Assembly (NCBI GenBank): GCA_007922225.1
Contig: ML679959.1
Coordinates: 23,658,118-23,722,117, forward strand
Direction of reading: 5' to 3'
Source: Emydura subglobosa
Lineage: Eukaryota > Chordata > Testudines > Chelidae
Length of the DNA: 64,000 nt
Of this stretch, positions 1-13,600 are shown piece after piece. Below the pieces are notes generated by a model. It was not told the DNA's origin and did not search any database. It saw nothing but the letters and a program-made list of their open reading frames with translations. The position numbers and the translations under genes were made by a program. The number at the start of each line of letters is the position of its first letter. The stretch's first letter is position 1.

Positions 1-590
1 GCTGGCTGGGAAAGCACTGCTTCCAACAGAGTTGTTGCTGTGGTCCAACATATCTGCAGCCATAGCACGTCACTAGATCACTGACAATGGTCTGCAGAGA
101 CCACTGCCATGAGGAAGGCTGAGAGCAAGAAATAGGAGTACATGCAAGAAAGCCATTAACTTTCTTCCTGTAATTTCTTTTGGCACGGACCATATTTCTT
201 GTACATTAGCATTATGATTATTTTTGTTATATGATTACATAGAAATCCATTCCTCAAGTATTCATCGGTGTGGATCCTACTGTATGTGTGCAGCAGATTG
301 AAATCTTTGAATAGCTGTGTTCTTTGGACCTGTGTCCTCCATGTCTCCCCTCCCCAGCCTAGGGCTTAAACCATTCATCAGTTCCCTATCATTGCCCATG
401 GCAACTAGACAGAACCAGCCTCATTCCCCTTACAAATGATCAGAGCCATTGTTTAGTTATCTCAGCAAGAGCCATGTGCCTGACTCTTGCTCCATCTGCC
501 ATTCATTCTCCTGAAAATGAGAAAAGTCCAAAGAAATCCAGCTAATATATCTTCCGGAGCAACCTAAAAGGGCTAATTCAGACTCAGAAG
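1..590. other. Left edge, nothing recognised
   Basis: No gene, exon or recognisable repeat was found on either strand. In human the next gene in this direction is MCCC1; no MCCC1 first exon or CpG-rich promoter was seen here. Confidence 0.5.
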
Positions 591-599
591 AACAGGCCT

Positions 600-1840
600 C
601 AAACTCCAAGATGGGAGCTTCTATCTCTAAATCCCAGTCTGTCAGCATCTTCAGCTGCTGCTAAGTGGCTCCCAAGACCAGTACCAGTAAGAAATCTGAT
701 CTAGCACTTACAGGCCATGCAGCAGCTACCAAAGTCTGCTCAGCACTGATACTTAATCAAGTCACATGGTTACTGTTACTGGCTGTTACTGTTACATGGT
801 TATTGGCACTAGTCTTCCTCCCCTAAAACAGGAAAAGTTGAGAGCCTTAAGAAAAGCTATTCGCCTTCATTTTTCTCCAGAGAACTGAGCACAAAGTCTT
901 ATCGTATTACAGCGGTAAATGCCACTGGCTCAGCAACGATGGGCCCTAAGAATACCCCGGTCCCTGCATCCAGTACAGATTTGGTGGACATGTGTGGACA
1001 TGGGAGCTGACACCAACAATCAAGGCACTAACAGTTCTGTCTGACTTCTTGTTGGTGGAAGTTACCTCCTCTGGTACCTTCATCCGGCATTGACTCCCTC
1101 AACTAAGTTCATGGTACTCATATTACCTCACAGATTCACACTGCCTTTAGAAAAGACCTATTCCTTCTCCTACTCTCCTGACCAAATCATCTCCCCTCAT
1201 CCAATCAAACCTTCACCTCTCACTCAAAAAGATCAGGAGATGGTTCATCCCCTCCAGATCAAAAACACTCATTTTAGAGCCCCATCTTACCCTTTTTATG
1301 GGTGGCAATGGACCATCCATCCATATCCTAACCAGACATACAGCTTACCACCATGGCGATAGTGAGTTTACTGGGGTTCACCTCTCAGAAGTGGGTCTCC
1401 TTCCCGATCACTGCACAAACATAGAAGGTCCAATTCTCTTGTGTCCTCAACTCAGGACATCCCACAGAAACTGTTAGGGATGAAGAACACTGGATGGGTG
1501 AAGAAGAGGCAGATTCCAAACCATCAGACTAGTACCCCTCAACTTCTCCCAAAGACTGATGATCATCATCACCTCCCAACAAGGCATTCTCTTCAGCTAC
1601 AATACAAGCTCCAGAAGATTACAGAGCTTTTCAGGAGCTTGAATTGTTGACACTCTGGAGATTGAGGCCTCAGTGATTGAGGAAAATGCCCATAAATTAT
1701 TTGATATCCTCCACTCCGGAAAGGTTATCAATGCCCATGAACAAAGGCATATTGGAACCAGTGGAAGAGTTGTACATTCTAAGTATATTTTTCTCCCTCC
1801 CACAAGCTCATAATAAAACTTGCCATTTTTCATCCTCACA
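600..1840 (+). mobile_element. Possible DIRS-like retrotransposon gag remnant
   Basis: Around 1610-1800 the plus strand encodes PEDYRAFQELELL and, after a small break, TLEIEASVIEENAHKLFDIL. This resembles the D-x-R-A-x-Q-E-L-L...L-x-x-E...D-x-L-x-x-I-L block of sauropsid DIRS gag proteins. Upstream, an aromatic/Pro-rich stretch (PFYGWQWTIHPYPNQ) and Ser/Arg-rich segments occur in the same order as in such proteins. Many stops; boundaries are guesses. It could be an unrelated repeat. Confidence 0.35.
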
Positions 1841-1864
1841 TCACTTTAGAAATATTGATTAATT

Positions 1865-2045
1865 AACACTCACTACATCCCTGTGAATTATGCAAATGCT
1901 ATGTGCTTTTATATGCTGGGGAAACTGAGGCAGAGAGGTTAAGTGAGTTGCCTAAGGCCATTGAGGAAGTCAGCATCACTGCCTTGTACCTGATTCCTAA
2001 TCGTGTGCTCAGACCATACTTCTGGGGTCCAGTAGACCTACATTT
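1865..2045. repeat. MIR-type SINE relic
   Basis: Contains TGGGGAAACTGAGGCAGAGA followed by GGTTAAGTGAGTTGCCTAAG, the core of mammal-wide/amniote MIR (CORE-SINE) elements. Confidence 0.7.
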
Positions 2046-2049
2046 TGAA

Positions 2050-2780
2050 AAAGTTAGGTGTGTGTAGCAAGGTTCACTTGGGGCCAGCAGGCCTAGTGGG
2101 CAGGCCATGGCTCAGTAGTCCCTCAGAGTCTTGGGATGGCTTTTCCGGGCAATCTGAAAGTCTACCGGTCAAGTTACAGTCCACCATCCCCTAATGCTCC
2201 CCAAGTTTCCCTGATCTTGCAGAGCAGCAGGGGGAAAGAGGTAGGGGGTCCTAGCCCAGGGCCCAAGAGGTGAAGGGATTCTCAGTCACCTCTAGCTGGG
2301 CCACTTCCTTCTCCCCCATCCCGTTCGCTCTTGGGTTTGGAACATGGACATGGCACTCAGCTTCCCTCTCAGCAGAGGATCTCCATAGTTAAAACAGTCA
2401 GTTGGGTCTTCCCAGCTCACTTTCCAGTGTCGCTTGCTCCCCCTTATTGGGATTGAAGAAAAAGGGGGTCAGACCCTTGGCCTCCCAGTTGGGACTTACT
2501 CAGTCCACATTCTTCCTCTGTGGATCCCTCTGTCTTAGAGACTGCAGCTAGTCTCTCCTTCCCACTCCCCCTGCTTTTCTCTCAGTCTCCTTTTAAGCAA
2601 GCCTTCCATTTGGAGCATGCTCCACAGCTGCTGAGGGGCGGGGCCTTCTTGGCCCAGTACTGACCCATTACTCCTTTAGTTTTAGTGAGGGATCTGTAAA
2701 TCCCATCACAGTGTAACAGAGCACTCAATAGATACAACAGCTTCACAAAACACACCTATTTAAAATGACTGAAAACAATT
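2050..2780. other. Unassigned GC-richer segment left of LAMP3
   Basis: No open frame of interest. A GAGGGGCGGGGCC word at about 2634-2646 is Sp1-like, and pyrimidine-rich tracts occur. It may be an old LTR or other repeat, but I could not identify paired ends. Confidence 0.3.
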
Positions 2781-4503
2781 TTTATTACAAGAAATTCCAA
2801 CAATAGAAAAGTACAGCGCACACATGATTTTCATAACTAAGTAATTATGTTGGGACTCATCTATAATGGCAGAATAACAGTAGAGGAGATGAGTCAATAA
2901 ACTGAATGGTGTCTGTATTCTCAGGAAGTGCATTTAAATCTCCCACCTCTCTCCTTGAAGCACTTAGCAGCCAATTGTTAGATTGGGCTTTATTTGCCCT
3001 TTGTGCAGAAATAAGGGACAGAAGGAAATAAAACTTTGCATTATAATCTTTTTGGCCTTTTGGCTAAGAACATGTGTGGTAATGGTATAATATGTGATAT
3101 GCCATCTCGTTAGGTTGTGTCTTGCATTTCCAGTAGGATGTATTAAATGATCTAGGCTGGGATTTTCAATGGTGCCTAAGGGAGTTAGGGATTTGAGCAG
3201 GGTGGTTTTCTATCTAGTTTTTATGATCCTACATTGTGAGCGAGATGTTGGACAAGTGTCGACTTTTGGCAAGGAACAATTACGGTGGGGAGGAGAGGGC
3301 TGCTAGGCTTAGATAATATTGTCAGCGTTGATGGTCCATACAGATGAGCAAAAGCAAATAGTAAAAGAAAATGGGCAGTGTTAATAGTGGTATTACTGTG
3401 ACGGCATGCCCAGTACACAGAATATTATATGGAAAGATCTTAAAAATCTCACAGCATGTTACTCCTTTGCAACCCGTATTTTGTATGGGATGTTTCCTCA
3501 AACAGAAAATTTAGCAACAAAACGCTGCAAGCAAGAGCCAATGAATCTATGGATTCCCTCCCACTGAAACAGGAAACTCCTAGGAGCAACATTATATGAA
3601 CAATTTCTCAGAAGATAAGCCACCCACCAAATATTAAGCTAAATTGATTCTGACAGGAAATGATCATGAACACCTGCCAAAAAACTTGCATGTAGCAACT
3701 CAGGAAGCCAGTTTGCTGTGCCTCTCTTACTCCCCATAAAACTCAGAGAGGCAACATTTCCTGACCAAGCAATTACCCCTACATATATCTCTGCTGCCAG
3801 TTATTCATGCTTCTTGAAAACATCTGTTCATGGGATTGGGTAGGCAGGAGATTGCTGATCGTCAGAGCATGCATGCACATTGATGGCCAGATCCTCAGCA
3901 GCTGTAAAGGGGTGAAGGTCCATTGGCTGCTCAGCTGGTGTAAAATCACTGTAACTCCATTGGCTATTTAGCTGGTATATATCAGCTTAGCTCCCATGGC
4001 TTCAATGAAGCTATGATGATTTAGCCCAGTTATGGATCTGGCCCTAAGGCTGCATTTGCATGGTACACTGATCCCATGAGATGCTGCACTTCCTCAGCAA
4101 CCATCAGGATTGTGTACTTAAAATGCCAGTAACATGCTCAGACAACAATATTTACATTGCATGTTCTTGTAAATTCAATTTTCAAATTTATGCTTTTCCT
4201 TATATTAACCCATTTCCTATGTATGATCCATAAACTGTTGTCAAAACAAAGTTGAATTTTAAAAAGGCCACTAAAAATCCTCTCTCTAAAACTTTAATTG
4301 TATATAAACTGTTCCGCTTCTTCTCAGTTGCATGTAGCTCAATAAAATGACCAGGTACTTGACTTCATAACTAGACATGCATACCCTGGCATTTTACATT
4401 GTTCTAATGGCATTGTTAGAAAGGAAAAACTACAGCAGGCTTGAAACTCTAAAAACTTTTCATTAAATGCTTCTTGTTACTTATATGAAATTATTTTGAT
4501 CAG
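2781..4503 (-). other. LAMP3: Probable LAMP3 3' untranslated region
   Basis: No gene is seen for 1.7 kb after the LAMP3 stop, and the sequence is AT-rich. Candidate poly(A) signals in minus-strand orientation are ATTAAA at 4293-4298, AATAAA at 2989-2994 and AATAAA at 2781-2786. Which one is used cannot be told from sequence; the end given here assumes the most distal. A palindromic repeat lies inside at 3886-4046. Confidence 0.45.
3886..4046. repeat. Palindromic element with GGCCAGATCC ends
   Basis: Starts GGCCAGATCCTCAGCAGCTG and ends TATGGATCTGGCCC. Internal words recur (CAGCTGGTGTAAA, CTCCATTGGCT, CTTAGCTCCCAT). This is the common turtle/crocodilian short inverted-repeat element in which GGCCAGATCC and its complement bound a GTGTAAAT...CTCCATTGA core. 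It lies in the likely LAMP3 3' UTR. Confidence 0.6.
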
Positions 4504-4640
4504 CTAGATTCTCTGGTACGCAGAGGATTTACGTTTAAGGTGGACCGCGTAGAAGAGGAGTACTGTGACGCTGGCAATAATGACCACAAGTGAGCCAATC
4601 ACAGGAAGAATGATGTTGAAGTCGGCTGAGCACTCCTCCA
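4504..4640 (-). CDS. LAMP3: LAMP3 coding exon 6 (last cysteine, transmembrane helix, cytosolic tail)
   Basis: The final coding exon, after a TCTTCTAG acceptor. It encodes VEECSADFNIILPVIGS (Cys414, then the start of the membrane span), a hydrophobic helix of about 24 residues, a basic HLKRK stop-transfer segment and the C-terminal tail SSAYQRI, followed by TAG at 4506-4504. The YQRI tail is the YXX-hydrophobic AP-binding lysosomal signal that ends human LAMP3. The residue before the Tyr is Ala (GCG codon) instead of the Gly found in other LAMPs. Confidence 0.95.
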
Positions 4641-7600
4641 CTAGAAGAGGAAAAAATATGTTGGGTAAAGTTTAGTGATGCTGACACCGAGTCTTTCAGC
4701 CCTTCACAAAGTGATCTTTAAATACTGGAACATTAGAATAATTTGATCAGTTGCAGTTGTTTTGAAAGGACAATATTCTTCTGCTTGTTATTCTGCTTTA
4801 CAGTGAGATATCCGAGCACCTCTTCTTTTGATGACTGGTTTTAAATTTAGTTTGATGCTTTTGGGGACTTAAGAGTGCTGCAAAATGGTCTTTCATTTTT
4901 ACAGGCAAACTGAGAGAACATTTCTGGTAATGCGCCGTTACCTGTACGTTCATAGACAGATTTTAAGGCCAGAATAAATCATTGTGATCATCTAGTCTGA
5001 CCTCCTGCATAACAGAGGCCAGCATCACATCACAACATCCACGTGGAGGGAATTTTTCTCTCCTACTGAGTAAGCAATTAATGATTTAACTAGTCAGTAG
5101 TAAAATATCAAAACTACTTTTAAACTTGTTTAATGCTAAATAAACAAAATGGGCCAGATATTGATTTGAGTAACCCTGGTGAAAATCCAAAGTGAGTCCA
5201 CTGAATTTAATGGAGTTACTCCAGATTTATACTATTACTTAACTGACATAAAATTTTGGCCCAATGTTATTTATTTATTACTACATTTTTTCAAACTAAA
5301 CTAAGGAATGAGGAATTCCTCATACACCACATTTTTCTGTGGTCCCATCCTGCAGTCCTTATCCAGGCAAAACTCCCACTCACAGCAAAATTTAGCTCGT
5401 TGCTGTTGTTAGTAGGGAGGATTTTCATTGTTCTCCCTTATTTTATACTACGCTCTCGTTTTAAAATATTTTCATATTTAATTTCTTCTCATTTGGATGT
5501 ATCTTGTCACAGAGGGTCGGATTTTTTGGGGGGTTGTACATTGATCTTTTTAATTTTGTAAATCTTTTTGTAAGGTGGAGATTTAAAGCAACCAAAAAAA
5601 ACCCTCTACTTTAAAATCATCTCAAAATCAATTACTGCATCTTTAGATTAGTAGGAAACAGAGACCAAATTGTTACATATAGAATGCTTTAAAATTAAAT
5701 CTAAATTATCTCCATGTGCAGATCTAGCACCTCAGTTTACAAGCATACAGGATTAAATTTATCCTTGTGCAGAGGGCCTACTCAAGGCCAACGCACCATT
5801 TCAATTCCACAGAAGCCTTCAAAATGTAGCAGAAGTGGGTCTTCATTTGTTCATAGACCTTTGTGGGCTCGCTGAAGTAGACACCATTTAATATGAAATA
5901 TTCACAGGTGGTGTGTTTTTAATAACTCTGGTATCTTCCTTTACTTAGAATAGGAGAAATCACAGCATCATCATCACCGCAGAGTGGCAATTATTGAGTT
6001 TTGTGGCAATCATTGTAACTATTCTGAATAGAAAGTGATTTTACCTCATGAGCTCCCAAGAGACAACTTCTTAAATACTGGACCTCTAAACCCACCTGAA
6101 CTCACCCCTGCCTCATGCATGCATAGTAGCATCCCATGCAGGCCCGCTGATGGGTGAGCAAGGGAGGCAATTACCCAGGGGCCCGGTGATTAAAAAGGGC
6201 CCAGGTGGATGGGAGGATAGATAGATAGGTATCCTCCTCTCCTCCACACCCCTTGCTTCCCCTGGAGGCCCTGCCGCTCGCGCTTTCCACCCCTCCCCTG
6301 AGCCGAGCTTATTTATTACGCACCATGTAGATTCCTGAGTGGCGGAGGAGGCAGTATCTGCTACTCAGCTTCCCAGGTTCATCAGTAATCTCCCTGGGAA
6401 GTCCAAGGGACCCAGGAAGGTAAGTAGCAGATACCACCTCCTCAGCTGCTGGTGAACCTGCATGGCACATCATAAATATGTAAAAATTTCCGACAGAAGT
6501 CCACTCAGGCTTCAGCCATCCCTTTCTAGGGGGGCCATTGATTATTCTGTCCTGGGGCCCAGAATTGCTGTCAGTGGGCCCAATCCCATGACACAGGCCC
6601 AGGTTTTCTGCCACTTCCGTATTAGACCTCTTTATGCTGTGTTGCTGACATGGGGTTAATACTGACATGCCTTGAATAGCCACAGATGGCTCATTCATCC
6701 AGCCCTGGCTATACATTCATCCTAGAGGCAGAAATTTTAAAAAATCCACTCTCTTAGGTGTATTTCTTTTTCCTTATTATGTTTTTTTTTTTTTAATTGA
6801 AATAAAGCTCCCAAGAAAATAGAAAATTATCCAGTATTTAAAATTCTGCTTCTGGAGTGGGCATCAAAGCAGGCTGATCTGTCTGCGAAAGTGCTACAGC
6901 ACTAATATGTATATCGCGTTGCCAAAGCAGGACCCGTCACTCTGTTTCACCAATGCGATTAGTAGGAAACAGCAGAGACTAAGTATAAAACCAGCCCTCA
7001 TACTCATAGGGTGAGTGTACACATTTGTGTGGAGAGAAACAGAGGCAAGCTGTCCAATCATGACGATACTTTTCCCGGGGCTTCTGCAAGCATGGTTTGC
7101 CATAAGACCATCACTGAGCACTGATGCTACAGAATTTCCTGACTATAGACTAAATCCTCTGAAAAAGTGTCTTGTATGCTTAATAGGTGACTGCCCCCCT
7201 AGACCCTAACAGACCATATCCCTAGACTCATCCATTTATCATTTCTTCTGTCCTCTAAGCACCTATCATTTCTTTGCTCTTTTTCAGACACAGATCTCAA
7301 GTGTTACCTCTTGAACATGTTCAAGTGTGCCCAAAGTGCATGCCACTACAAAATATAGCTCTTTGACTATAGGTTTGGCACCTGGAAGCCAAGAGTCCCA
7401 AGGTCGCTATACTTGCTATGCACATTTTGAAGCATGTGGGCAATTCAGATGCGCTCATATCCTCTATTTGGCTTTCTTCTGGAAATTAGATGTATGGGAA
7501 GGACAGTGACAAACAATCCCTGGGTGCTCAGGCCCAATGCAATAGGGACTGTTTCTGTCCAGAGAACATTCTTCCTCCGCAATTAGAGTATAGAGTATGC

Positions 7601-10600
7601 ATTAGATCAAAACAACACACTCCCAGAATATACACTGATCTAGATACTTTCTAAAACATAGTTATGGGGACGACCCAGAACTCTATGATTTTCTTTGTGG
7701 AGGGATCGCATCTTACAAAAACTAACTTGCCTATATGGAGATAGTGATATTCTTTGTGAAGAATCGATTCTGTTTTATCACATACACACACAAAAACGGC
7801 ACAACTTCTGTGATCCGCATTCAAACTTTCCAGAAGTCTGCGGATGGCTGACTCAGGGATGTTGGTCTGGGCCCAACTTTGTGTTGTGAAGACCAAGAAC
7901 TGTTTCTAGAGTATGTGTGAGTCAAAAGTAACTTTTGGGGGTTTCCAAACACACTGGAACAAGCCAAACTCCTCCCTGATGTAACTCCATTGTGGCTTAT
8001 ACAAAACCATAAGTATCTTGAAACCTACTGTCACTGCTGCTGGTGTTTTTTAATTTCTTTCTTTTTTTTTTAAATAAGCAAATCTGGTGCAATGGAAGTG
8101 AAACTGCACTGTCTCGGAGGCATGATATAAGAAGGCCATTTGTGTTGCTTACTTTATAAAGCCAGCCTTCACTGAGGATTTTTCATTCATCATCTCCATA
8201 CAGAACAGCATGTAACTTTCTCAAAAATGTTTCTTGAGCCTTGGGGAAATTATTTTATACATAGTTAGCTGCCTTCTTGTCCTTTTGGCTAGGATCCAGT
8301 ATAACATCATTTTGGATACATCCTGGATTAGCAGGCTATATCCTGTCCTTGAAGGGAGACAGAATATGTGGTCTAACAGGCCTTTTCTATCTGTTAGCAT
8401 TGGAGATGGGGCCATACCAAAAGCCCAGATCTGAACAAACCCATTCTTTTGGGACGTTCAGATCTGAATTTGGAGATGCTCCTATGAGCCACATCAGTTC
8501 AGTTTTGTTGTATGGAAAAAAAACCTTTGTGAGAATGTGTGTGTACATTAAAACAAATGCCAACTAAATCTTTCACATTTAACTTAGTTTTTAAAGAACT
8601 TTTATAAATACATATGGGGGAAAAGCATGTGAAGAAGAAAATGTAATAGGGAACTGCAGGAGGTCTATGAAGAACCAAGTGTAGTAAATGTAGTGAAGTC
8701 CCAATAACTTCATTGGACAGGGCATATTGTTAGGATGATGGAAGATAGACCATCAGAATGTCTATTGGAAGGACATCCTTGTGGTGTCCAACCTCGTGGC
8801 CAGTCAAGGAGAAGATGGAGGGATAACCCTGAGCAAGGTCTAAGAGTTTTTAATGTGAATTACCCTCAACTGGAAAAATTCTGCCCTTGACAGAAAGGGA
8901 TGGGGACAAATTGTGGGAGTGGTTAAGAAGGTTCTCCATGGTCTATAGAGTCAGGAAGCAGTAGTAGAGAAAAAACACACGGTTTCTCACTACATTACCT
9001 TTTAAAGCATAATGAGAAGTACTAGCCTGCCTGGAGGAGGAGGAGGAGGAGGAGAAGAAGCTGAAATGCTAAACTACCAAACGAAGAACAACAATTTGGT
9101 TTTAACAGAGTCAAAGGAGAGAACTGGACAGGGAAGGGGAATCAAGAAAACGATTTTTTGAAAGCAAGTAGAAAGTCAGAGGGCAAAGGAAGAGCTATGC
9201 GCTTTTTTAACGTATGTAAATGGCAGGAGAAATGAGAAATCCACTTGACTACTTAGGTTCTGGTATGGTGCCATTACCATAGTGTATCAGCACCTTATAA
9301 GAATTAAAAGCAAAAGACCATACCGATCAACCTCTCTCTTTCTCACAAATGGGTAGAACTAAGCTTCTTGATTAGCTTGTGTCTGTGCATCTGTATGCAA
9401 GGGGAATTTGTTCAAGGAAAGCCAACTGAAAGAGATGAGCTTTGCATTTAGTTCTGAACACAGGCGGGCTGGCAGTCATTTTTGCTGGACCATTTCTGAT
9501 AGAAAGTTCCATAATCTCTAGGTCAAGACCCCCTAAAAGTTCCATCTCCTGCATGCCTCAGGTATTTCTTACTGGATGGCAGTTTCATCATTCCACTGAA
9601 GCGTAGCTGTTGTGATAGATCATGGTTGTAAAGGGACAGATGTTCTCCTAGGTAGCTAGTGCCAGAGCCAGCTGTGACAACAGAGGCCTTGAACTGGACT
9701 CTGTATACAATGGGTTAAAGGAGAAGAAGCCAAGTCAATGGTTGTAAATACACTTCCAGTAGCACTGAGAAAGCAAGAGGAAGAAGGGGATAGAATAGTC
9801 ACTGAGAGACAGGTAGGGTCAAGGCTGGTGAGTTTTTAAGGATGAGGGGAAATAGAGCATATTTACAGGCAGAGGGAAAGAAGCCAAAAGTCATGGAATG
9901 GCTTTTTGCTCCATGCTCTGGCCTGAAGTATGGGAGAGATCCAGAATACCAGCAGCTGACAGATGGAAGCACTGGGCCAGTGGTTTGCCTTAGAGAGCCA
10001 TTACTTTCCATTGATTTTCCACATATTTAACAGAACCACCACGCTTGCAGCCTGCCGGCCCACAGTGAGACAAACCCTCTTTGCTACATTAATAACACTG
10101 AACTGCAATCTTTAGATCCTGGAGCCACCAAATAAGCAAGGATGAGCTAACTCTCTAACATACCTTTCCCAAACTGGTTGCCAACAATGGTAAAGGCTTG
10201 GAGTTGGGTGTTAACAGTGAGTAGCTGGAATTTCTCTCCCAGGTTCACTATCTGTTTGCTGAGACACTTAAAGGAATTCCCCATTGTAGTTGTAAACAGC
10301 TGCTTGTGTGTAACGTTGTGCCATGAACCTGGAGGCCACAAAGAGAGAGAGACACAAAGAGGAATAGACAATCGCTCTATTGCAACTAAAGCATTTCTGA
10401 GGTTAAGTGGTGGCTGATTCTGAAGACCCTTTGCTCCACAAAGCTTTGAGAAGGTAGGCGCCACTTCTGTGTGTGCCTATAGGAATAGTCTTTGTGTCAC
10501 AATGTTGTATCAGCCCCAAAGATTTTTTTTAAATGGCTGCTTTAATGGGCAAATCTTGGGAAGATGAGAGTTTGGGATGGGTTTGGAAAAGCACACAAAA

Positions 10601-13600
10601 ATTCACGTGCTTCTTCAAACCTTATCTGAACTCCTCGAGTCTGCAAGACCGGGCTGAAAATTTCATAGGAATTAGCCTTTATGCCAGATCTTCAGTACTG
10701 CCACTTCTAGCCACAGGTGGCGATCAGTTCTCTCACCGGCTTTTGGCACTTCTGGGGCTGGTTGCTGAATAAAATGTTTCCCAGCACTGCAGAACTTTAT
10801 AAAAGGGTTTGGCTCCAGTTTGATTCAAGAACTGAGCGATATGTCAGGCGTGACTGGTTCTCACGCTTTATCACCCAGTTGGCCTATCGCTAGTTTTAAC
10901 GTGCTGCATGCCCCTTTTTGAAGATATAGGAAAGCTCTGTGAAAATTAGCAGTGAGGACAGCCCTAAATAGACATGTCCTTTGGGCTTGCTTCTTCTTTG
11001 CTGTTAGTAATCAGAAGTAGCTCCATTAAAGTCAATCGAATTCTCATAAGTGAGAAGAGAATCAGGCACATAAGCTCAGATCCTTAAAGGTATTTAGGCA
11101 CCTAACTCCCATTTAAATAAATACCTTTGAGGATCTGGGCCATAGTCTCCAGTGCTATCAGGACACCCCAGTTGATTAGTTTCATTCTTCTTCTGGCCAG
11201 AGAATAACAAATGTGAAACAGAAGACTAATGAATAACAAACAGGAAAGGAGACTAATGTAGCTGTTAACCCATCTGACATGTAGGTTGAAACATGCGCAA
11301 AATTAATAGTAGGGAAAATATATAATGATGGTGCAGGATTCATCACTTTGACCTGAACAACATTCTCTCTCATGTTGCTTTCCATGAGTTAGCACTTCAG
11401 ATGTCATTCATTTATGTTAAAGCTCTGAGCACCAGCCCTGTGTGAGAAAGAGAAAAACTTGGATCTGTTGTGAAGATGGGTCAGAAACAAAATGCCAGGT
11501 CTTGACACCAAGGGCTATTAAAAAAGAACCTGGGTTAGGATTCAGTTTTTCCAATTGGTTCTTATATTTATACTGAGCCAAACCAAAATGCCTGATGTGA
11601 CCACTTTGGGTCGTTTGGAAGTTGTATCCGGATCTGAATTTCTGTGGCTTGTGCTTGTTTTTGATTTATAAAGAAATGGAGTCAAGTCACAGTTTCTCTC
11701 TGGGCTCAGATACAAAACTTTCCCAAAGCTGAGTAGTGTTTTAGATTTGAAATTCAGGTTTGGACCCTTCTCTAGTCCATATCAAAGACAGTTGGAAGGT
11801 ATGGAAATGAGTTGGAGACACAAGTAAGAAAAAAATTTGTGATGAGTTAACTGCAATTTAGTTACTTCTTTTTGATTTTTTAAACTATAAAAGTTTAGGG
11901 GGAGGCTAACTTGAAAAAGTGACTAAAATATAGCAAACTATCAGCAAAATCATTGCTTTTATGATAAGGCAGCCTAGCTCCACCCTCAGATACGTAGGCC
12001 CCAGATACATAGAAAACTGAAAATAATGGATAAGAAAAAAAAATCACAACAAAATTAAATCAAGAATGGTTTGGAAGTGAAATCAACACTGTGAACATAA
12101 AATACACAAACACTTACCTGCAGAGGGTATCTTTAAGCTGGCCTCAACTGTATTGATGTAATATACGCTGTCTTCCTGCAAAACAACAAATGAATAGCTT
12201 TAGCTGCCCTTGCGACCTTAATGTTTGTGAAATATAATATACAGTGTATTGTGGGGCAGGGAAAACAAACACTTTCAGCAAAATTGATTCTGGGAGGATA
12301 TGAGAAGAAATAGTTTTTGTCTCACTAAACAGAGCAGGTGTTTTGTGAAAGAAACGTAAGTCCCATTGCCCTACGGAGGAGTGAAGCTTTGAGATTATTA
12401 TTAGTTTTCTAGATGCTTTACAAAAGCAATCTCCACACTGCTCTCTTTTGTTGAATTGATGTCTGACTTATATAGAGCGGAATGGTGGCTTTAAATCCGT
12501 CTCACAGCAGTTGCACTGCCCCAGCACCAGCTCCTGGATTCATTGTGCTTGGGACAGGAACCTGTCTGCAACAATTTGCTCCTTGCTGTGCATTTCCACT
12601 GTGAGTAGAGCGCATCTCTTTTCAGTCCAGGTTTTGCTTACCTTCCATTCTGTGTGACAACAATTTCAGGTGAAAGCACCTAACAAAACAAGTGAGAAAC
12701 CTGTAACATGAACGTTCCTTTCTGTAACTTCACAGTGCTCCCACAACGCCGGCGTGATTTCACATGCTTGCAGCTTTGTGGAGTGGAAAATATCTGAGAC
12801 CATGGTAGCCGAGCGTGGTATTTTCAGCTGACCAGCCTGCGTAAGTATTGCACTAAAGCCTGATGGCGTGTGATCGTCTGAGTGCTCTGGGACCTTCATG
12901 GAACTGAGAGCTGTATCTTATGAAGCTATTCCCAAGGAGCGATATTTTAATTGTCAGAAACACAAGTTTCAGGTTTAGAATTTGGCCCTCGTCTAGCAGC
13001 CCTGCTGTGAGGCGGAAACGCCAATGATTTCACCTACAGCTGTGTGTGTGGAAGGACGGGAGGATTGAGCTACTGGCTAATTGCCAGCTGGCTGCTATTG
13101 TCCCCTTGTACTTATCCTTCTATAAGTCAGGAGGGTTTTAACGCTCAAAGGTTTCAATGACATTAATAGAAAATGTGTGAAACACCATAGTCAGAAAAAG
13201 GGGAAAGATGTTTTCTAATCATTATAATTAGACTTTGCACTTTCTACAGCACTGAAGATTTCAAGCTCTTTACAAATGTCATGTGACGCTCGTAACACCT
13301 TTGTGAGGGAAATATTAGGATGCCTGTTCTACAGAAGATTAAACTGAGGCACAAGAGGGTAAATGTCTTACACAAGATCACACAGCAAATCTAGGAATGC
13401 TGACTCCACACGTCCTGCTCTAACCACTGTACTCCCCTGAGAAATGGTTGTCAGTGACGTTCCTGACAGACAAGTATAAAAAAAGTTGCCGTCTCCACTA
13501 GCAACCTTGCATTCTGCCCAGACAGAGGAACAATTCCACTCTGAGGGAAAAAGCATCTGTTCTTACTGAGCATATGGTGGGCTCATTACAGGCCTTCCTG

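Larger units (their letters stand above)
5570..10100. other. LAMP3 intron 5, mostly unrecognised
   Basis: Apart from the LINE ORF2 remnant and the (GGA)n tract I see no gene. Around 6130-6660 a GGGCCC-rich segment (GGCAATTACCCAGGGGCCC, GGGCCCAGAATTGCTGTC) looks like a dispersed repeat of unknown class. Confidence 0.4.

Noticed and set aside
1..4500. MCCC1 first exon or promoter at the left end
   Set aside because: Expected from human gene order, but no MCCC1 peptide or CpG-rich segment could be read here.
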